Source: Mycolicibacterium hodleri
GTDB taxonomy: Bacteria > Actinomycetota > Actinomycetes > Mycobacteriales > Mycobacteriaceae
DNA length: 64,000 nt
NCBI RefSeq assembly: GCF_006439015.1
Contig: NZ_RCZG01000010.1
Span: forward strand, 1 to 64,000
Direction of reading: 5' to 3'
Within the stretch, counting starts at the first letter, position 1; the number at the start of each line of letters is the position of its first letter. A model generated the notes under the pieces. That model ran no database searches and had not been told where the DNA came from. It saw only the letters and a program-made list of their open reading frames with translations. Made by a program: the position numbers and the translations under genes. This document shows, one piece after another, positions 43,922-52,667 of this stretch.

Positions 43922-43963
43922 GTCTTCGAGGGCTCGATAATTCCCATTCGAGTCCTCGAAGAC
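43922..43963 (+). terminator. strong stem-loop downstream of the secreted-protein gene
   Basis: Arms 43922-43937 and 43948-43963 pair over 16 bp with a single G-T pair, loop 10 nt. It starts 35 nt after the stop codon. No T-run follows, so it is a U-tract-free type of hairpin terminator or RNA-stabilising structure, common in mycobacteria. Confidence 0.65.
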
Positions 43964-44005
43964 TCTCGTCGTGCTGACTTGGGCATTCGCATTACGCTGT
44001 CCGCC

Positions 44006-44506
44006 ATGAGGTCGGTGGTCGCTTTACTGACGACGTTGCTCGTGTGCTCGGCGTGCGGTCCCGCGCAGGGCGCATCCGGCTCCTCCGTCGTGCGATCCGC
44101 CGTGGCCGGCGCGAATGCCCCGGGGGCTGACGTGCCGGAGACTCTGGCGGCCGCCACCGCCGCCGCTCAAGCCAACATTGATCGATTCACGGCGGGGGAC
44201 TTCGCCGGCGTCTGGGAGCACATGGAGGATTCCGTGCGCGAGGGCATCACCCAAAAAGACTTCGTGACGTTCTACGACACCTGCAAGAAGACCGGCGCGC
44301 CCATCAGTGTGAGAGGGATGCGCCTGCAGCCCCAAGACGAGGCGATCGTGCTGATGAAGGTCAGCGGCGTCGAACGATCTCGGATCATGGTCTACGAGGG
44401 TGGCGTCTGGAATATGCAGGCCACTGAGGGCTTCGCCTCGCACCTCGGCGAGCCAGTTGCGGACATCATTGCGAAGGAAGAGGCCGCGGGGCTCTGCTCC
44501 CGCTGA
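44006..44506 (+). CDS. putative lipoprotein
   Basis: 166 aa from ATG 44006 (MRSVVALLTTLLVCSACGPA), lipobox VCSA-C. The mature domain has an NTF2/DUF4878-like look: AQANIDRFTAGDFAGVWEHM, REGITQKDFVTFYDTCKKTG and ERSRIMVYEGGVWNMQATEG. A surface-anchored binding role is possible; function unknown. It is convergent with the kinase gene (18 nt between stops). Confidence 0.75.
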   Translation: MRSVVALLTTLLVCSACGPAQGASGSSVVRSAVAGANAPGADVPETLAAATAAAQANIDRFTAGDFAGVWEHMEDSVREGITQKDFVTFYDTCKKTGAPISVRGMRLQPQDEAIVLMKVSGVERSRIMVYEGGVWNMQATEGFASHLGEPVADIIAKEEAAGLCSR

Positions 44507-44524
44507 CCACTGCGCCGGGCACGG

Positions 44525-45700
44525 TCAGCCGCCCCTGTCGTGCTTGGGCTTCTTCCCGTTCCCGTTCCCGTTCCCGCTGCCGGGCCCGGGGACGGGTGCG
44601 GGGCCCTCAGAAACCGAGGCGATGGTCGTCGTGGGGGTGGTCGACGGCGTGGTCGACGTAGTCAGGCTCGTCGTCGGGGTCGTCGACGTACTGGCCGGCC
44701 CGGAGGAGGACGCCGGCTCGGCGATCACCAGCACCAACCCAAGCACTAGTGCCGATCCCACCGCGCCCGCGGCCAAGATCTTTCGACGCCGCCCAGGAGG
44801 AGGCGGAGGCATGACAGCTCTGGTCATGGGCGGCGGAGCGCCGGCAAGCGGGGCAGGCAGGACCCGAGTAGGCGGCCGAGCCCCGTGCAGCGCCGCACGC
44901 ATGCCATCGGCGTCGCGGAACCGATGCGCGAGGTCTGATGCCATCGCATGATCGATGACGCCGGCGAGGGCGGAATCGACGTCAGGACGCACGTCCGTGA
45001 CCGGCGGCAGACGATGCTCGAGGATTGCGTGCATCAGGCTCGCGGGGTCGGTCTGCGGGAAGGGCATGCGGCCTGTCAGCGCCTCGTACCCGACTGCGCC
45101 CACCGCATAGAGGTCGTCGAGCGGACTGGCGGGTCGCCCGGCGATCCGTTCCGGGCTGAGGTATGCCATGGTGCCGACCATCTGACCTGCGCGAGTGAGG
45201 TCGGTGCCACCCGACTTCGCAATTCCGAAATCGGCGATCTTCGCCTCCCCCGACGCGCCGAAGAGGATGTTCGCCGGTTTCACGTCGCGGTGCAGAATCC
45301 CCGCAGCGTGAGCCACGCCAAGCCCGGCGAGTACATCGGACAGCACGCTGCGAACGTACTGAGGTGACATCGCACCGCGCGCGATGACCTCGAGTAGAGA
45401 CCGTCCGGGCAGCCGTTCCATCACGAGATAAGGGACGCCACCGCGCTGGGCGTCGTACCCCCCGTCGTGAACGACCACGATGTTGGGATGATTCAGCGCT
45501 GCGGCGGACCTGGCCTCGAATTCGAATCGCGCCCGACATTCGGGATCGGCACTGAGCGCCGGATGCAAGAGCTTCACCGCGACGGGCCGGTGCAGCCGGG
45601 TGTCCCAGCCATCGTGGACCGTCGCCATGCCACCGCGTCCGAGGAGTCCACGGAGTTCGTATCGCCCGCCGATCAGTTCCTGGTCCGCCACGGTACCCAC
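44525..45700 (-). CDS. Ser/Thr protein kinase (PknB-like, transmembrane)
   Basis: 391 aa. GTG 45700 start (GTG 45691 possible). Kinase motifs: glycine loop GRGGMATV (21-28), Lys43 in VAVKLLH, HRD in ILHRDVKPANILF, DFG in IADFGIAKSGG, APE-like YLSPERIAGRPAS. A proline-rich juxtamembrane part and a single TM (KILAAGAVGSALVLGLVLVI) are followed by a short extracellular Ser/Thr tail ending in GSGNGNGNGKKPKHDRGG, with no PASTA domain. It phosphorylates unknown proteins in response to envelope signals. The Thr-rich tail is low-complexity. Confidence 0.92.
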   Translation of the reverse strand: MGTVADQELIGGRYELRGLLGRGGMATVHDGWDTRLHRPVAVKLLHPALSADPECRARFEFEARSAAALNHPNIVVVHDGGYDAQRGGVPYLVMERLPGRSLLEVIARGAMSPQYVRSVLSDVLAGLGVAHAAGILHRDVKPANILFGASGEAKIADFGIAKSGGTDLTRAGQMVGTMAYLSPERIAGRPASPLDDLYAVGAVGYEALTGRMPFPQTDPASLMHAILEHRLPPVTDVRPDVDSALAGVIDHAMASDLAHRFRDADGMRAALHGARPPTRVLPAPLAGAPPPMTRAVMPPPPPGRRRKILAAGAVGSALVLGLVLVIAEPASSSGPASTSTTPTTSLTTSTTPSTTPTTTIASVSEGPAPVPGPGSGNGNGNGKKPKHDRGG

Positions 45701-45718
45701 GCTAGCGGGCGCCGGAGA

Positions 45719-46798
45719 TCAGACCTTCGGGCAGTAGTGCATCGGATTGTCCCGCTCGTCGAGCGGCGGCAGGTTGCGCGCAGGCGTCTCGGGTAGCGCT
45801 GCGTCAGCGGGCGCCCGGCCGGTCGCGCGGTCCCAGCCCGCACGTGCGCGCGGATGCATGCGACTGCGCTTGGGCAGCAGCGAGAACATCACATGCACTA
45901 GGGCGCCGAGCCGTCGGTGCAGCCACTCGTCACGGCCGGACCACGAATAACCCATCAATTGCCGGACCGCCGGGTCGTAGAGGCCGACAGTGAACCAGAC
46001 GAAGAAGGGTGCCACCAGCTTGCGCTGCTGCCGCCACATCCAGTCCGGCATCTTCTCGGCCCACGGCGGCTTGGGCAGATCGGTCAGATCGAGCACGGCG
46101 CGCGCCGCGTAGTTGTTCTCCAGCACGTTGCTACACATGTGGTCCCAGTACGTCTGGAAGTCCTCCCACGACTCGGGAACCGGCCGCATACTCATGCCGT
46201 ACATGCGATACCACTCGACGTGCTCGTCGAAGAGTTGGCGCTTCTCGGCTTCGGTGAGTCCGCCGCACAACCGCTCCGCGACGATCAACGTCCCCACGAA
46301 GAACGTCGAGTGCGCCCAGTAGAAGACGTCCGGGTTGAGCGCGTGGTAGCGGCGGCCCTGTGCGTCAACACCTTTGATCTCCGTGTGGTAATCGCGAACC
46401 TCGGCGCCCGTCCGAGGTGCGCGGTCGGTGTCGAAGACGACGCCACCGATCGGATACAACGAACGCAACAGCCGGGGCCAACGTTCACGGAAGAACGTCG
46501 AATGGTCCTCGACGGCCGCACCGAGTTGGGGGTGCATGTTCTGCATCGACCCAGCCCATGGACCTTGTAGCAGCCCCCGCCAGTCGCCGAAGTACTTCCA
46601 CGTCAGCGAGTCTGGTCCCAGCGGGACAGGAGGAGTGTCGTAACCTTCTGGTGCCACGGGACACCCGGACCCAATCTCCCCGTCGCTCCGCTCCTGCCCG
46701 CCGGACCCAATCCCCCCGTCGCTCCGCTCCTGCCCGCCGGACCCAATCGGATCCGTCCCGCTGGTCACCGCGCCCGCCTCAGACGTATCTTGAGTCAC
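45719..46798 (-). CDS. MpaB-family (DUF2236) oxygenase-like protein
   Basis: 359 aa, GTG start 46798. After a variable N-terminus, conserved parts are SLTWKYFGDWRGLLQGPWAG, HPQLGAAVEDHSTFF, YPIGGVVFDTDRAP, HALNPDVFYWAHSTF and ESWEDFQTYWDHM, matching Rv0826-like MpaB proteins; the His residues bind heme in family members described as latex-clearing or rubber oxygenase-related. Residues 19-45 are two copies of a 12-aa insert (GSGGQERSDGGI) encoded by a dispersed 36-bp repeat found elsewhere in the window. Native substrate unknown. Confidence 0.85.
   Translation of the reverse strand: MTQDTSEAGAVTSGTDPIGSGGQERSDGGIGSGGQERSDGEIGSGCPVAPEGYDTPPVPLGPDSLTWKYFGDWRGLLQGPWAGSMQNMHPQLGAAVEDHSTFFRERWPRLLRSLYPIGGVVFDTDRAPRTGAEVRDYHTEIKGVDAQGRRYHALNPDVFYWAHSTFFVGTLIVAERLCGGLTEAEKRQLFDEHVEWYRMYGMSMRPVPESWEDFQTYWDHMCSNVLENNYAARAVLDLTDLPKPPWAEKMPDWMWRQQRKLVAPFFVWFTVGLYDPAVRQLMGYSWSGRDEWLHRRLGALVHVMFSLLPKRSRMHPRARAGWDRATGRAPADAALPETPARNLPPLDERDNPMHYCPKV
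46672..46745 (+). repeat. dispersed GC-rich repeat, two 36-bp units inside MpaB-like gene
   Basis: Two units of CCCCCGTCGCTCCGCTCCTG type spaced by 36 bp (GTCGCT at 46682 and 46718). It is the same family as the four-copy array at 60326-60460, with the period a multiple of 3 so the host frame stays open. Confidence 0.8.
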
Positions 46799-46865
46799 TG
46801 GTGACCTTCCCGGGACCGGAGACGATTCTGACTACGAGCGTTGTCATAACGAGCTTAGGAGAGAT

Positions 46866-47450
46866 GTGCCTTCCGGTCAACGACGGGGCCGCTGGTCCGG
46901 CGTACCACTGCAAGACCGCCAAGCACTGAGGCGCGACGAACTCATCACCGCCGGCGTCAACGTCCTTGGCGGCGAAGCAGGCCCGGCCCTGACCGTCCGC
47001 GCCGTGTGCCGGACCGCCGCACTCACCGAACGATACTTCTACGAGAGTTTCGCCGACCGGGACGAATTCGTCCGCGCGGTGTACGACCACGTCTGCAGCA
47101 CCGCCATGACCGCACTCATGTCGTCGACCACCCCGCGAGACGCCGTAGAACGATTCGTCACGCTCATGGTCGACGACCCCGTGCGCGGCCGGGTGCTACT
47201 GATCGCACCCGAGCGCGAGCCGGTGCTGACGAAGTCGGGCGCGGAGTGGATGCCCAGCTTCATCGAACTCCTGCAACACAAGCTCACGGAAATCACCGAC
47301 CCAGCCATCCAGGCCATGGTCGCCACCGGGCTCGTCGGTGGCCTCACCGCCCTCTTCACGGCCTATCTCAACGGCCGGTTGGCGGCCTCCCGCAAGCAAT
47401 TCATCGACTACTGCGTCGACATGCTGCTCAGTCGGGCGTCAAGCCACTAG
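46866..47450 (+). CDS. TetR-family transcriptional regulator
   Basis: 194 aa, GTG start 46866. An N-terminal HTH of TetR type (ELITAGVNVLGGEAGPALTV, VCRTAALTERYFYESFADRD) is followed by a helical ligand domain. Divergent from the MpaB-like gene with a 67-nt gap, so it probably regulates it and itself. Effector unknown. Confidence 0.88.
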   Translation: MPSGQRRGRWSGVPLQDRQALRRDELITAGVNVLGGEAGPALTVRAVCRTAALTERYFYESFADRDEFVRAVYDHVCSTAMTALMSSTTPRDAVERFVTLMVDDPVRGRVLLIAPEREPVLTKSGAEWMPSFIELLQHKLTEITDPAIQAMVATGLVGGLTALFTAYLNGRLAASRKQFIDYCVDMLLSRASSH

Positions 47451-47453
47451 GCG

Positions 47454-47915
47454 TTACGCCCCGGGCGCGCCAGGAGTCTGGCCAGTCATGGCGAGTTGGT
47501 CCTGCTCGTTCTGCGCCGCGGCCGCCTCGGCCTGCGCCTTCGCTTCTTCCTCGTCCGCAGCAGCCTTGGCCGCTCGACCTTCCGGACTGGCAACCGAGGC
47601 GCCCGGCGTAGTGGCCGTGGCGACTCCGCCGTTGCAGTTCAGGTAGAACTGCACGGTGTCCGATACGTGGACGCCATCGTTGGCACTGGCGAACGGCGCG
47701 GTCTGCGAACGCTCGACGAGGCAGTCGTCCTGAGAGAGGGTGCTGCCCACGCGCGAGGCAACCACGACCGTCTGGCCGGAGTCACTGGCCGCAGATGAGG
47801 CGTCGGAATACGTCTGACCGGCGTAGTCGTCCGCGGAGGCCACACCTCCGCCGAGAAGCGCCGACACAGCCAGTGCGCCGATGGCGCCAGAACCAACAAC
47901 GATGAGCTTCTTCAC
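47454..47915 (-). CDS. secreted protein with coiled Ala/Glu-rich C-terminus
   Basis: 153 aa from GTG 47915 (VKKLIVVGSGAIGALAVSAL), Sec signal cleaved after VASA-DD. The mature part has a PASTA-like stretch (YSDASSAASDSGQTVVVASR VG), two Cys (DDCLVERS, YLNCNGG) that can form a disulfide, and an Ala/Glu-rich helical tail (KAAADEEEAKAQAEAAAAQN). Similar small exported proteins are common in mycobacteria. Convergent with the TetR gene, 3-nt gap. Function unknown. Confidence 0.75.
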   Translation of the reverse strand: MKKLIVVGSGAIGALAVSALLGGGVASADDYAGQTYSDASSAASDSGQTVVVASRVGSTLSQDDCLVERSQTAPFASANDGVHVSDTVQFYLNCNGGVATATTPGASVASPEGRAAKAAADEEEAKAQAEAAAAQNEQDQLAMTGQTPGAPGA

Positions 47916-48158
47916 TTCTAGCCCTATCTGTCCGCGGAGTCGCATTGCTTGCTCGCCGGATAATACCGCCGTCCACCACGTGCCGCAGCGCCTCCCTGAT
48001 CACCGGCCGATTCGGCCGACGTCGACAGGGCGTCCCGACATCCAGCGGGCGAGCTGTCGATGACGGTTTAGCAACACTTCACGTCCCAGAACTTGATGTC
48101 ACCATGGGACACAGATATATTGCATGCAACCAACAGGTACAGATAACTGGGAGGGTCT

Positions 48159-49163
48159 ATGTCGACCGAGTTGACCGACCTACAGCTTCTGCACGAACTC
48201 GAGCCGGTGGTCGAGCAGAACATCAACCGCCACATGCGGATGCGCAAGGACTGGAACCCGCACGACTACATCCCGTGGTCAGACGGCAAGAACTACTACG
48301 CGCTCGGTGGCCAAGACTGGGATCCCGACCAGTCGAAGATCTCCGAAGTCGCACAGATCTCCATGCTGCAGAACCTCCTGACCGAGGACAACCTGCCCTC
48401 CTACCACCGCGAGATCGCGATGAACTTCAGTATGGACGGGCCATGGGGTTACTGGGTCAACCGCTGGACGGCCGAGGAGAACCGGCACGGCATCGCCCTG
48501 CGCGACTACCTCGTCGTCACCCGCGCCATCGACCCGCTGGAACTGGAGGAGCTGCGCCTGGAGCAGGTTACGCGCGGCTTCAGCCCCGGGCAGGGCCCGC
48601 AAGGTGAGATGTTCGCCGAGAGCCTCTTCGACTCGGTCATCTACGTCACGTTCCAGGAACTGGCCACCCGGGTGTCGCACCGCAACACCGGCAGGGCGTG
48701 CAACGAGACGGTCGCCGACCAACTGCTGCAACGTGTTTCGGCTGACGAGAACCTTCACATGATCTTCTACCGCGACGTCAGCGCGGCGGGCCTCGACTTC
48801 GCACCGAACCAGGCGATGAAGTCACTGCACCGGGTGCTGCGCAACTTCAAGATGCCCGGCTACACCGTGCCGGAGTTCCGTCGCAAGGCCGTCGTCATCG
48901 CCGTCGGGGGCGTGTACGACCCGCGCATCCATCTCGACGACGTGGTCATGCCAGTGCTGAAGAAGTGGCGCATCTTCGAGCGCGAGGACTTCACCGGCGA
49001 GGCGGCCGAAATGCGCGACGACCTCGGCAAGCTCGTGGAGGAACTCGAGGAGACCTGCCAGAAGTTCGAGATAGCCAAGGAACGTCGTCTCGAGCGCGAA
49101 CGAAAGATGGCCGAGAAGAAGGCCATGAAGAACCTCCTGGTGTCGTCATCGGCAGCGTCCTAG
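48159..49163 (+). CDS. desA1: acyl-[ACP] desaturase (DesA1-like)
   Basis: 334 aa. Soluble di-iron desaturase. Ligand motifs: TAEENRHGIALRDY and SADENLHMIFYRDV (E..H pairs), plus LHELEPVVEQNINRHMRMRK at the N-terminus. It matches Rv0824c in family and in neighbourhood, so it probably introduces a double bond during meromycolate synthesis. ATG 48159 follows GGGAGG. The C-terminus is a charged helix. Essential in related species. Confidence 0.92.
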   Translation: MSTELTDLQLLHELEPVVEQNINRHMRMRKDWNPHDYIPWSDGKNYYALGGQDWDPDQSKISEVAQISMLQNLLTEDNLPSYHREIAMNFSMDGPWGYWVNRWTAEENRHGIALRDYLVVTRAIDPLELEELRLEQVTRGFSPGQGPQGEMFAESLFDSVIYVTFQELATRVSHRNTGRACNETVADQLLQRVSADENLHMIFYRDVSAAGLDFAPNQAMKSLHRVLRNFKMPGYTVPEFRRKAVVIAVGGVYDPRIHLDDVVMPVLKKWRIFEREDFTGEAAEMRDDLGKLVEELEETCQKFEIAKERRLERERKMAEKKAMKNLLVSSSAAS

Positions 49164-50371
49164 CCCCAGCCGCAGCCGCACCCGAATCGGCCCCATCACT
49201 GGACCATCCCCCCGGTCACTCCGCTCCTAGCCCCAGGCTCAAGATCGGGCCGTTCGCGTTGCGCAGTCCCGTCGTACTGGCTCCGATGGCGGGTGTCACG
49301 AACGTCGCGTTCCGAACCCTTTGCCGCGAGCTGGAACTTGCTCGCGCTGGCACCGTCAGCGGCCTGTACGTCTGCGAGATGGTGACGGCGCGCGCACTCG
49401 TCGAGCGCAACGCCGCCACGCTGCACATGACGACGTTCGGACCCGACGAGTCGCCCCGTTCACTGCAGCTGTACACCGTCGACCCGGAGACCACCTACGC
49501 GGCGGCGAAGATGATCGTCGACGAGGACTTGGCCGACCACATCGACATGAACTTCGGCTGCCCGGTGCCCAAGGTCACCCGCCGCGGCGGGGGTGCGGCC
49601 CTTCCGTACAAGCGCAAGCTGTTCGGTCAGATCGTGGCCGCGGCGGTCAGAGCCACCGAAGGCACCCGCGTGCCCGTCACGGTGAAGTTTCGGATCGGGA
49701 TAGACGACGATCACCACACCCACCTCGACGCCGGCCGGATCGCCGAGCAGGAGGGCGCAGCAGCTGTGGCCTTGCACGCCCGCACCGCTGCACAGCGGTA
49801 TTCGGGGCGCGCCGACTGGGCCCAGATCGCGCTGCTCAAGCAGCACGTCACCAGCATTCCCGTGCTGGGCAACGGCGACATCTTCGATGCCGACGATGCG
49901 TTGAAGATGATGGCCATAACGGGATGTGACGGAGTCGTCATCGGCCGCGGTTGTCTGGGCAGGCCATGGCTGTTCGCGGAGCTGTCCGCCGCGTTCACCG
50001 GAAGCGCGTCCCCGACGCCGCCGACGCTCGGCGAGGTCGCCGTCATCGCACGCCGCCACGGCGAACTTCTCGCCGACCACTTCGGCGAGGACAAGGGCAT
50101 GCGCGACATCCGCAAGCACGTCGCCTGGTACCTGCACGGGTTCCCCGCCGGCGCCGACCTCCGACGGGCATTGGCGCTGGTAAGGACACTCGCCGAACTC
50201 GAGGAGCTGTTGTCTCGGCTCGATCCCGACGTGCCGTTTCCCCGTGCCGCCGAAGGTCCGCGCGGAAGACAGGGCTCCCCCGGATCGGTGACTCTTCCCG
50301 AGGGTTGGCTGCGCGATCCGGACGACTGCACGGTACCTGCCGGAGCCGACGTGATGCACTCCGGAGGCTGA
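49148..50371 (+). CDS. dus: tRNA-dihydrouridine synthase (Dus family)
   Basis: The homologous part runs from about 49240 (LKIGPFALRSPVVLAPMAGV) to the stop, about 375 aa. FMN/active-site motifs: MNFGCPVPKVTRRGGGAALP (catalytic Cys), VTVKFRIGIDD, LHARTAAQRYSGRADW and GNGDIFDADDALKMMAITGC. It is Rv0823c-like. No ATG, GTG or TTG occurs in frame between the desA stop region and ATG 49286 inside the conserved core. The frame is open back to ATG 48965 within desA. The 5' coordinate given is an ATC codon and is only a guess. A repeat copy sits at 49205-49236 in this 5' part. Confidence 0.85.
   Translation: MGSVLAPAAAAPESAPSLDHPPGHSAPSPRLKIGPFALRSPVVLAPMAGVTNVAFRTLCRELELARAGTVSGLYVCEMVTARALVERNAATLHMTTFGPDESPRSLQLYTVDPETTYAAAKMIVDEDLADHIDMNFGCPVPKVTRRGGGAALPYKRKLFGQIVAAAVRATEGTRVPVTVKFRIGIDDDHHTHLDAGRIAEQEGAAAVALHARTAAQRYSGRADWAQIALLKQHVTSIPVLGNGDIFDADDALKMMAITGCDGVVIGRGCLGRPWLFAELSAAFTGSASPTPPTLGEVAVIARRHGELLADHFGEDKGMRDIRKHVAWYLHGFPAGADLRRALALVRTLAELEELLSRLDPDVPFPRAAEGPRGRQGSPGSVTLPEGWLRDPDDCTVPAGADVMHSGG
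49205..49236 (+). repeat. dispersed GC-rich repeat, single copy in 5' part of dus
   Basis: CCCCCCGGTCACTCCGCTCC followed by TAGCCCCA, a slightly degenerate copy of the 34-36 bp repeat family at 46672 and 60326, in the same orientation. Confidence 0.65.
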
Positions 50372-50573
50372 TTCGTCTCGGTAGCGAGACGTCATCGAGA
50401 TTGCACTGCCGCCTCGCTGGCTGGCTCCAACTCAGGTTGTCTCAGTACGATGAGAATCCACCACGACGGGTTCCGACTGGCGGAGCCCTCAACGTGCTGC
50501 TACAAGAAGCAGACGAAGACGATTGGCGCGCGCCACGGGTGCAGCGTTCCCGACAGTCGGAGGCCGATAGGAC
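50372..50573. promoter_or_regulatory. upstream region of LCP gene
   Basis: About 200 nt between dus and the LCP gene; a frame in it is open but not gene-like. Presumed promoter region; no clear hexamers. Confidence 0.3.
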
Positions 50574-52577
50574 ATGAGTGACGGCGACAACGCCGCTCCC
50601 GGTCGTCGGTCCCCGGAGCCACCCGACAACGAATCCGGTACCGCCAAGCCCGCCAGTGACTGGCTTACCCGATCCGTGCGGCCCGTGCCAGGCGCCGCGC
50701 CGTGGGAGCGGTCACGAACTTCGGATGCGTCCCCTCCCGCTGCGGGCAACCACACCGACGGCGTGACCGTCGCCGACCTGATCGCAAAGCTCTCCGGGAC
50801 GGCCCCCGCCGAGAAGGACGACAACAAGGACGAGGCGCGAAACGACGACCCGCGACGGCACCGCGAACCCACCGCGTACGAGCCGGCAACCGAGGTCATC
50901 TCCGTAGTACCGGCGCACGCATCGGAAATCCCGATCTTGACGGGGCTGCGCGGAGAACACGCCGCCCCCGAAATGATCGACGCCACCCGCGAAGCCGTCC
51001 CGCCCGCCTCACATCGGGGCAGACACACGGCAATGGTGATGGGCCGGGCCGCGGCGGCAATCATCGCGGTCCTCGCGCTGGCACTCACCGGCGCTGCCTG
51101 GCAATGGCAGGCGTCCAAGAACAACAGCCTCAACAAGGTGGCGGCACTCGACCCCAACTCGCGCGACATCGTCGACCCCGGTGCGCAGTTCGGCGACGAG
51201 AACTTCCTCATCGTCGGCACCGACAGCCGCATCGGACAGAACAGCGACATGGGTGCCGGCACCACCGATGATGCGGCGGGCGCCCGCTCGGACACCATCA
51301 TGCTGGTGAACATCCCCGCCAATCGCAAACGCGTTGTCGCGGTGTCGTTTCCGCGCGACCTCTCGATCACCCCCATGGAGTGCGAGCACTGGGATCCCAC
51401 CACCGGCGCGTACGGGCCCGCCACCGATCCGGAGTCGCCCGTATACGGGATGGAGAAGGTCTACACCGAGACCAAGCTGAACTCCGCCTACGCGGTCGGT
51501 GGACCGAAGTGTTTGGTCAAGGTCATCCAAAAGCTATCGGGGCTCTCGGTCAACCGCTTCATGGCCGTGGACTTCGCAGGGTTCGCCAAGATGGTTGACG
51601 CGTTGGGCGGCGTCGAGGTTTGCAGCACCACGCCGCTCGAGGACTACGAGCTCGGCACAGTGCTCGCCGACGCAGGCAGGCAGGTCATCGACGGGCACAC
51701 CGCGCTGCAGTACGTCCGCGCCCGGCAGGTCACCACCGAGACCAACGGCGACTACGGCCGCATCAAACGCCAGCAGTTGTTTTTGTCGTCACTCCTGCGA
51801 TCGCTGATCTCCAAGGACACGTTCTTCTCGCTGAGCAAGCTGAACAACGTCGTCAACATGTTCATCAACGACAGCTACGTCGACAACATTCAAACGAAGG
51901 ATCTCGTCGACCTCGGCCAGTCCGTTCAAGGGGTCAGCGCCGGACGCATCACGTTCCTCACGGTGCCCACGGTCGGATACGCCGACGAGTACGGCAACGA
52001 GGTGCCCCGCAGCGACGATATGCGCGCCCTGTTCGACGCGATCATCAACGACGATCCGTTACCCGAAGAGAAGAACGCCGACAACACCCCGATACCCGAG
52101 ACGCCGAAGGCAGCCAGCCCCGCGTCCGCGCCTCTGGACACCAACGGCGAACTCATCGACGCGATCACCACCAGCCCGGACGACATCACCGTGCGCGTGT
52201 CGAATTCGACCGGCGAGAACGGGCTGGCATCGACGGCAGCAGGTGACCTCGAGGAACACGGCTTCAACGTGGATACGCCCGACGACTACCAGGGCTCGTT
52301 GGACTCGACGAGGGTTTTCTTTTCCTCGGGAAATGAACAGGCTGCCGCCACCGTGGCATCGTCGTTCGCGAATCCGGCAATCCCCACGATCGAGCGTGTA
52401 TCCGGCATGGGCAGCGTCGTCCGGGTGGTGCTCGGATCGGACTTCGAGTCGGTCAACGCTCCGTGGCCGAGTGGCTCGTCGGTGCAGGTCCACGTCGTGC
52501 ACGACCGTAGTAGCGAAACCACTCATCTGCCGGAGGACCTGACGGTTACGAACGCCGCTGACACCACCTGTGAATGA
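50574..52577 (+). CDS. LytR-CpsA-Psr (LCP) family cell-wall ligase
   Basis: 667 aa, Rv0822c-like. A long cytoplasmic N-terminus (about 150 aa, Pro/Asp-rich), one TM (MGRAAAAIIAVLALALTGAA), then the LCP domain with NFLIVGTDSRIG, RSDTIMLVNIPANRKRVVAV, SFPRDLSI and the Arg-rich ALQYVRARQVTTETNGDYGR IKRQQ. A C-terminal LytR_C domain (DDITVRVSNSTGENGLASTA) follows. LCP enzymes attach arabinogalactan or other glycopolymers to peptidoglycan; three others usually exist in mycobacteria, so this may be an accessory member. Confidence 0.92.
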   Translation: MSDGDNAAPGRRSPEPPDNESGTAKPASDWLTRSVRPVPGAAPWERSRTSDASPPAAGNHTDGVTVADLIAKLSGTAPAEKDDNKDEARNDDPRRHREPTAYEPATEVISVVPAHASEIPILTGLRGEHAAPEMIDATREAVPPASHRGRHTAMVMGRAAAAIIAVLALALTGAAWQWQASKNNSLNKVAALDPNSRDIVDPGAQFGDENFLIVGTDSRIGQNSDMGAGTTDDAAGARSDTIMLVNIPANRKRVVAVSFPRDLSITPMECEHWDPTTGAYGPATDPESPVYGMEKVYTETKLNSAYAVGGPKCLVKVIQKLSGLSVNRFMAVDFAGFAKMVDALGGVEVCSTTPLEDYELGTVLADAGRQVIDGHTALQYVRARQVTTETNGDYGRIKRQQLFLSSLLRSLISKDTFFSLSKLNNVVNMFINDSYVDNIQTKDLVDLGQSVQGVSAGRITFLTVPTVGYADEYGNEVPRSDDMRALFDAIINDDPLPEEKNADNTPIPETPKAASPASAPLDTNGELIDAITTSPDDITVRVSNSTGENGLASTAAGDLEEHGFNVDTPDDYQGSLDSTRVFFSSGNEQAAATVASSFANPAIPTIERVSGMGSVVRVVLGSDFESVNAPWPSGSSVQVHVVHDRSSETTHLPEDLTVTNAADTTCE

Positions 52578-52667
52578 CGTCCAAAGCACCATCGCGGCAG
52601 GTGGCATTCACCTTTCGTTCACCATCGAGGTCGTGACGACCTCGGGGCAAGCCCGTAGGCTTGATAC

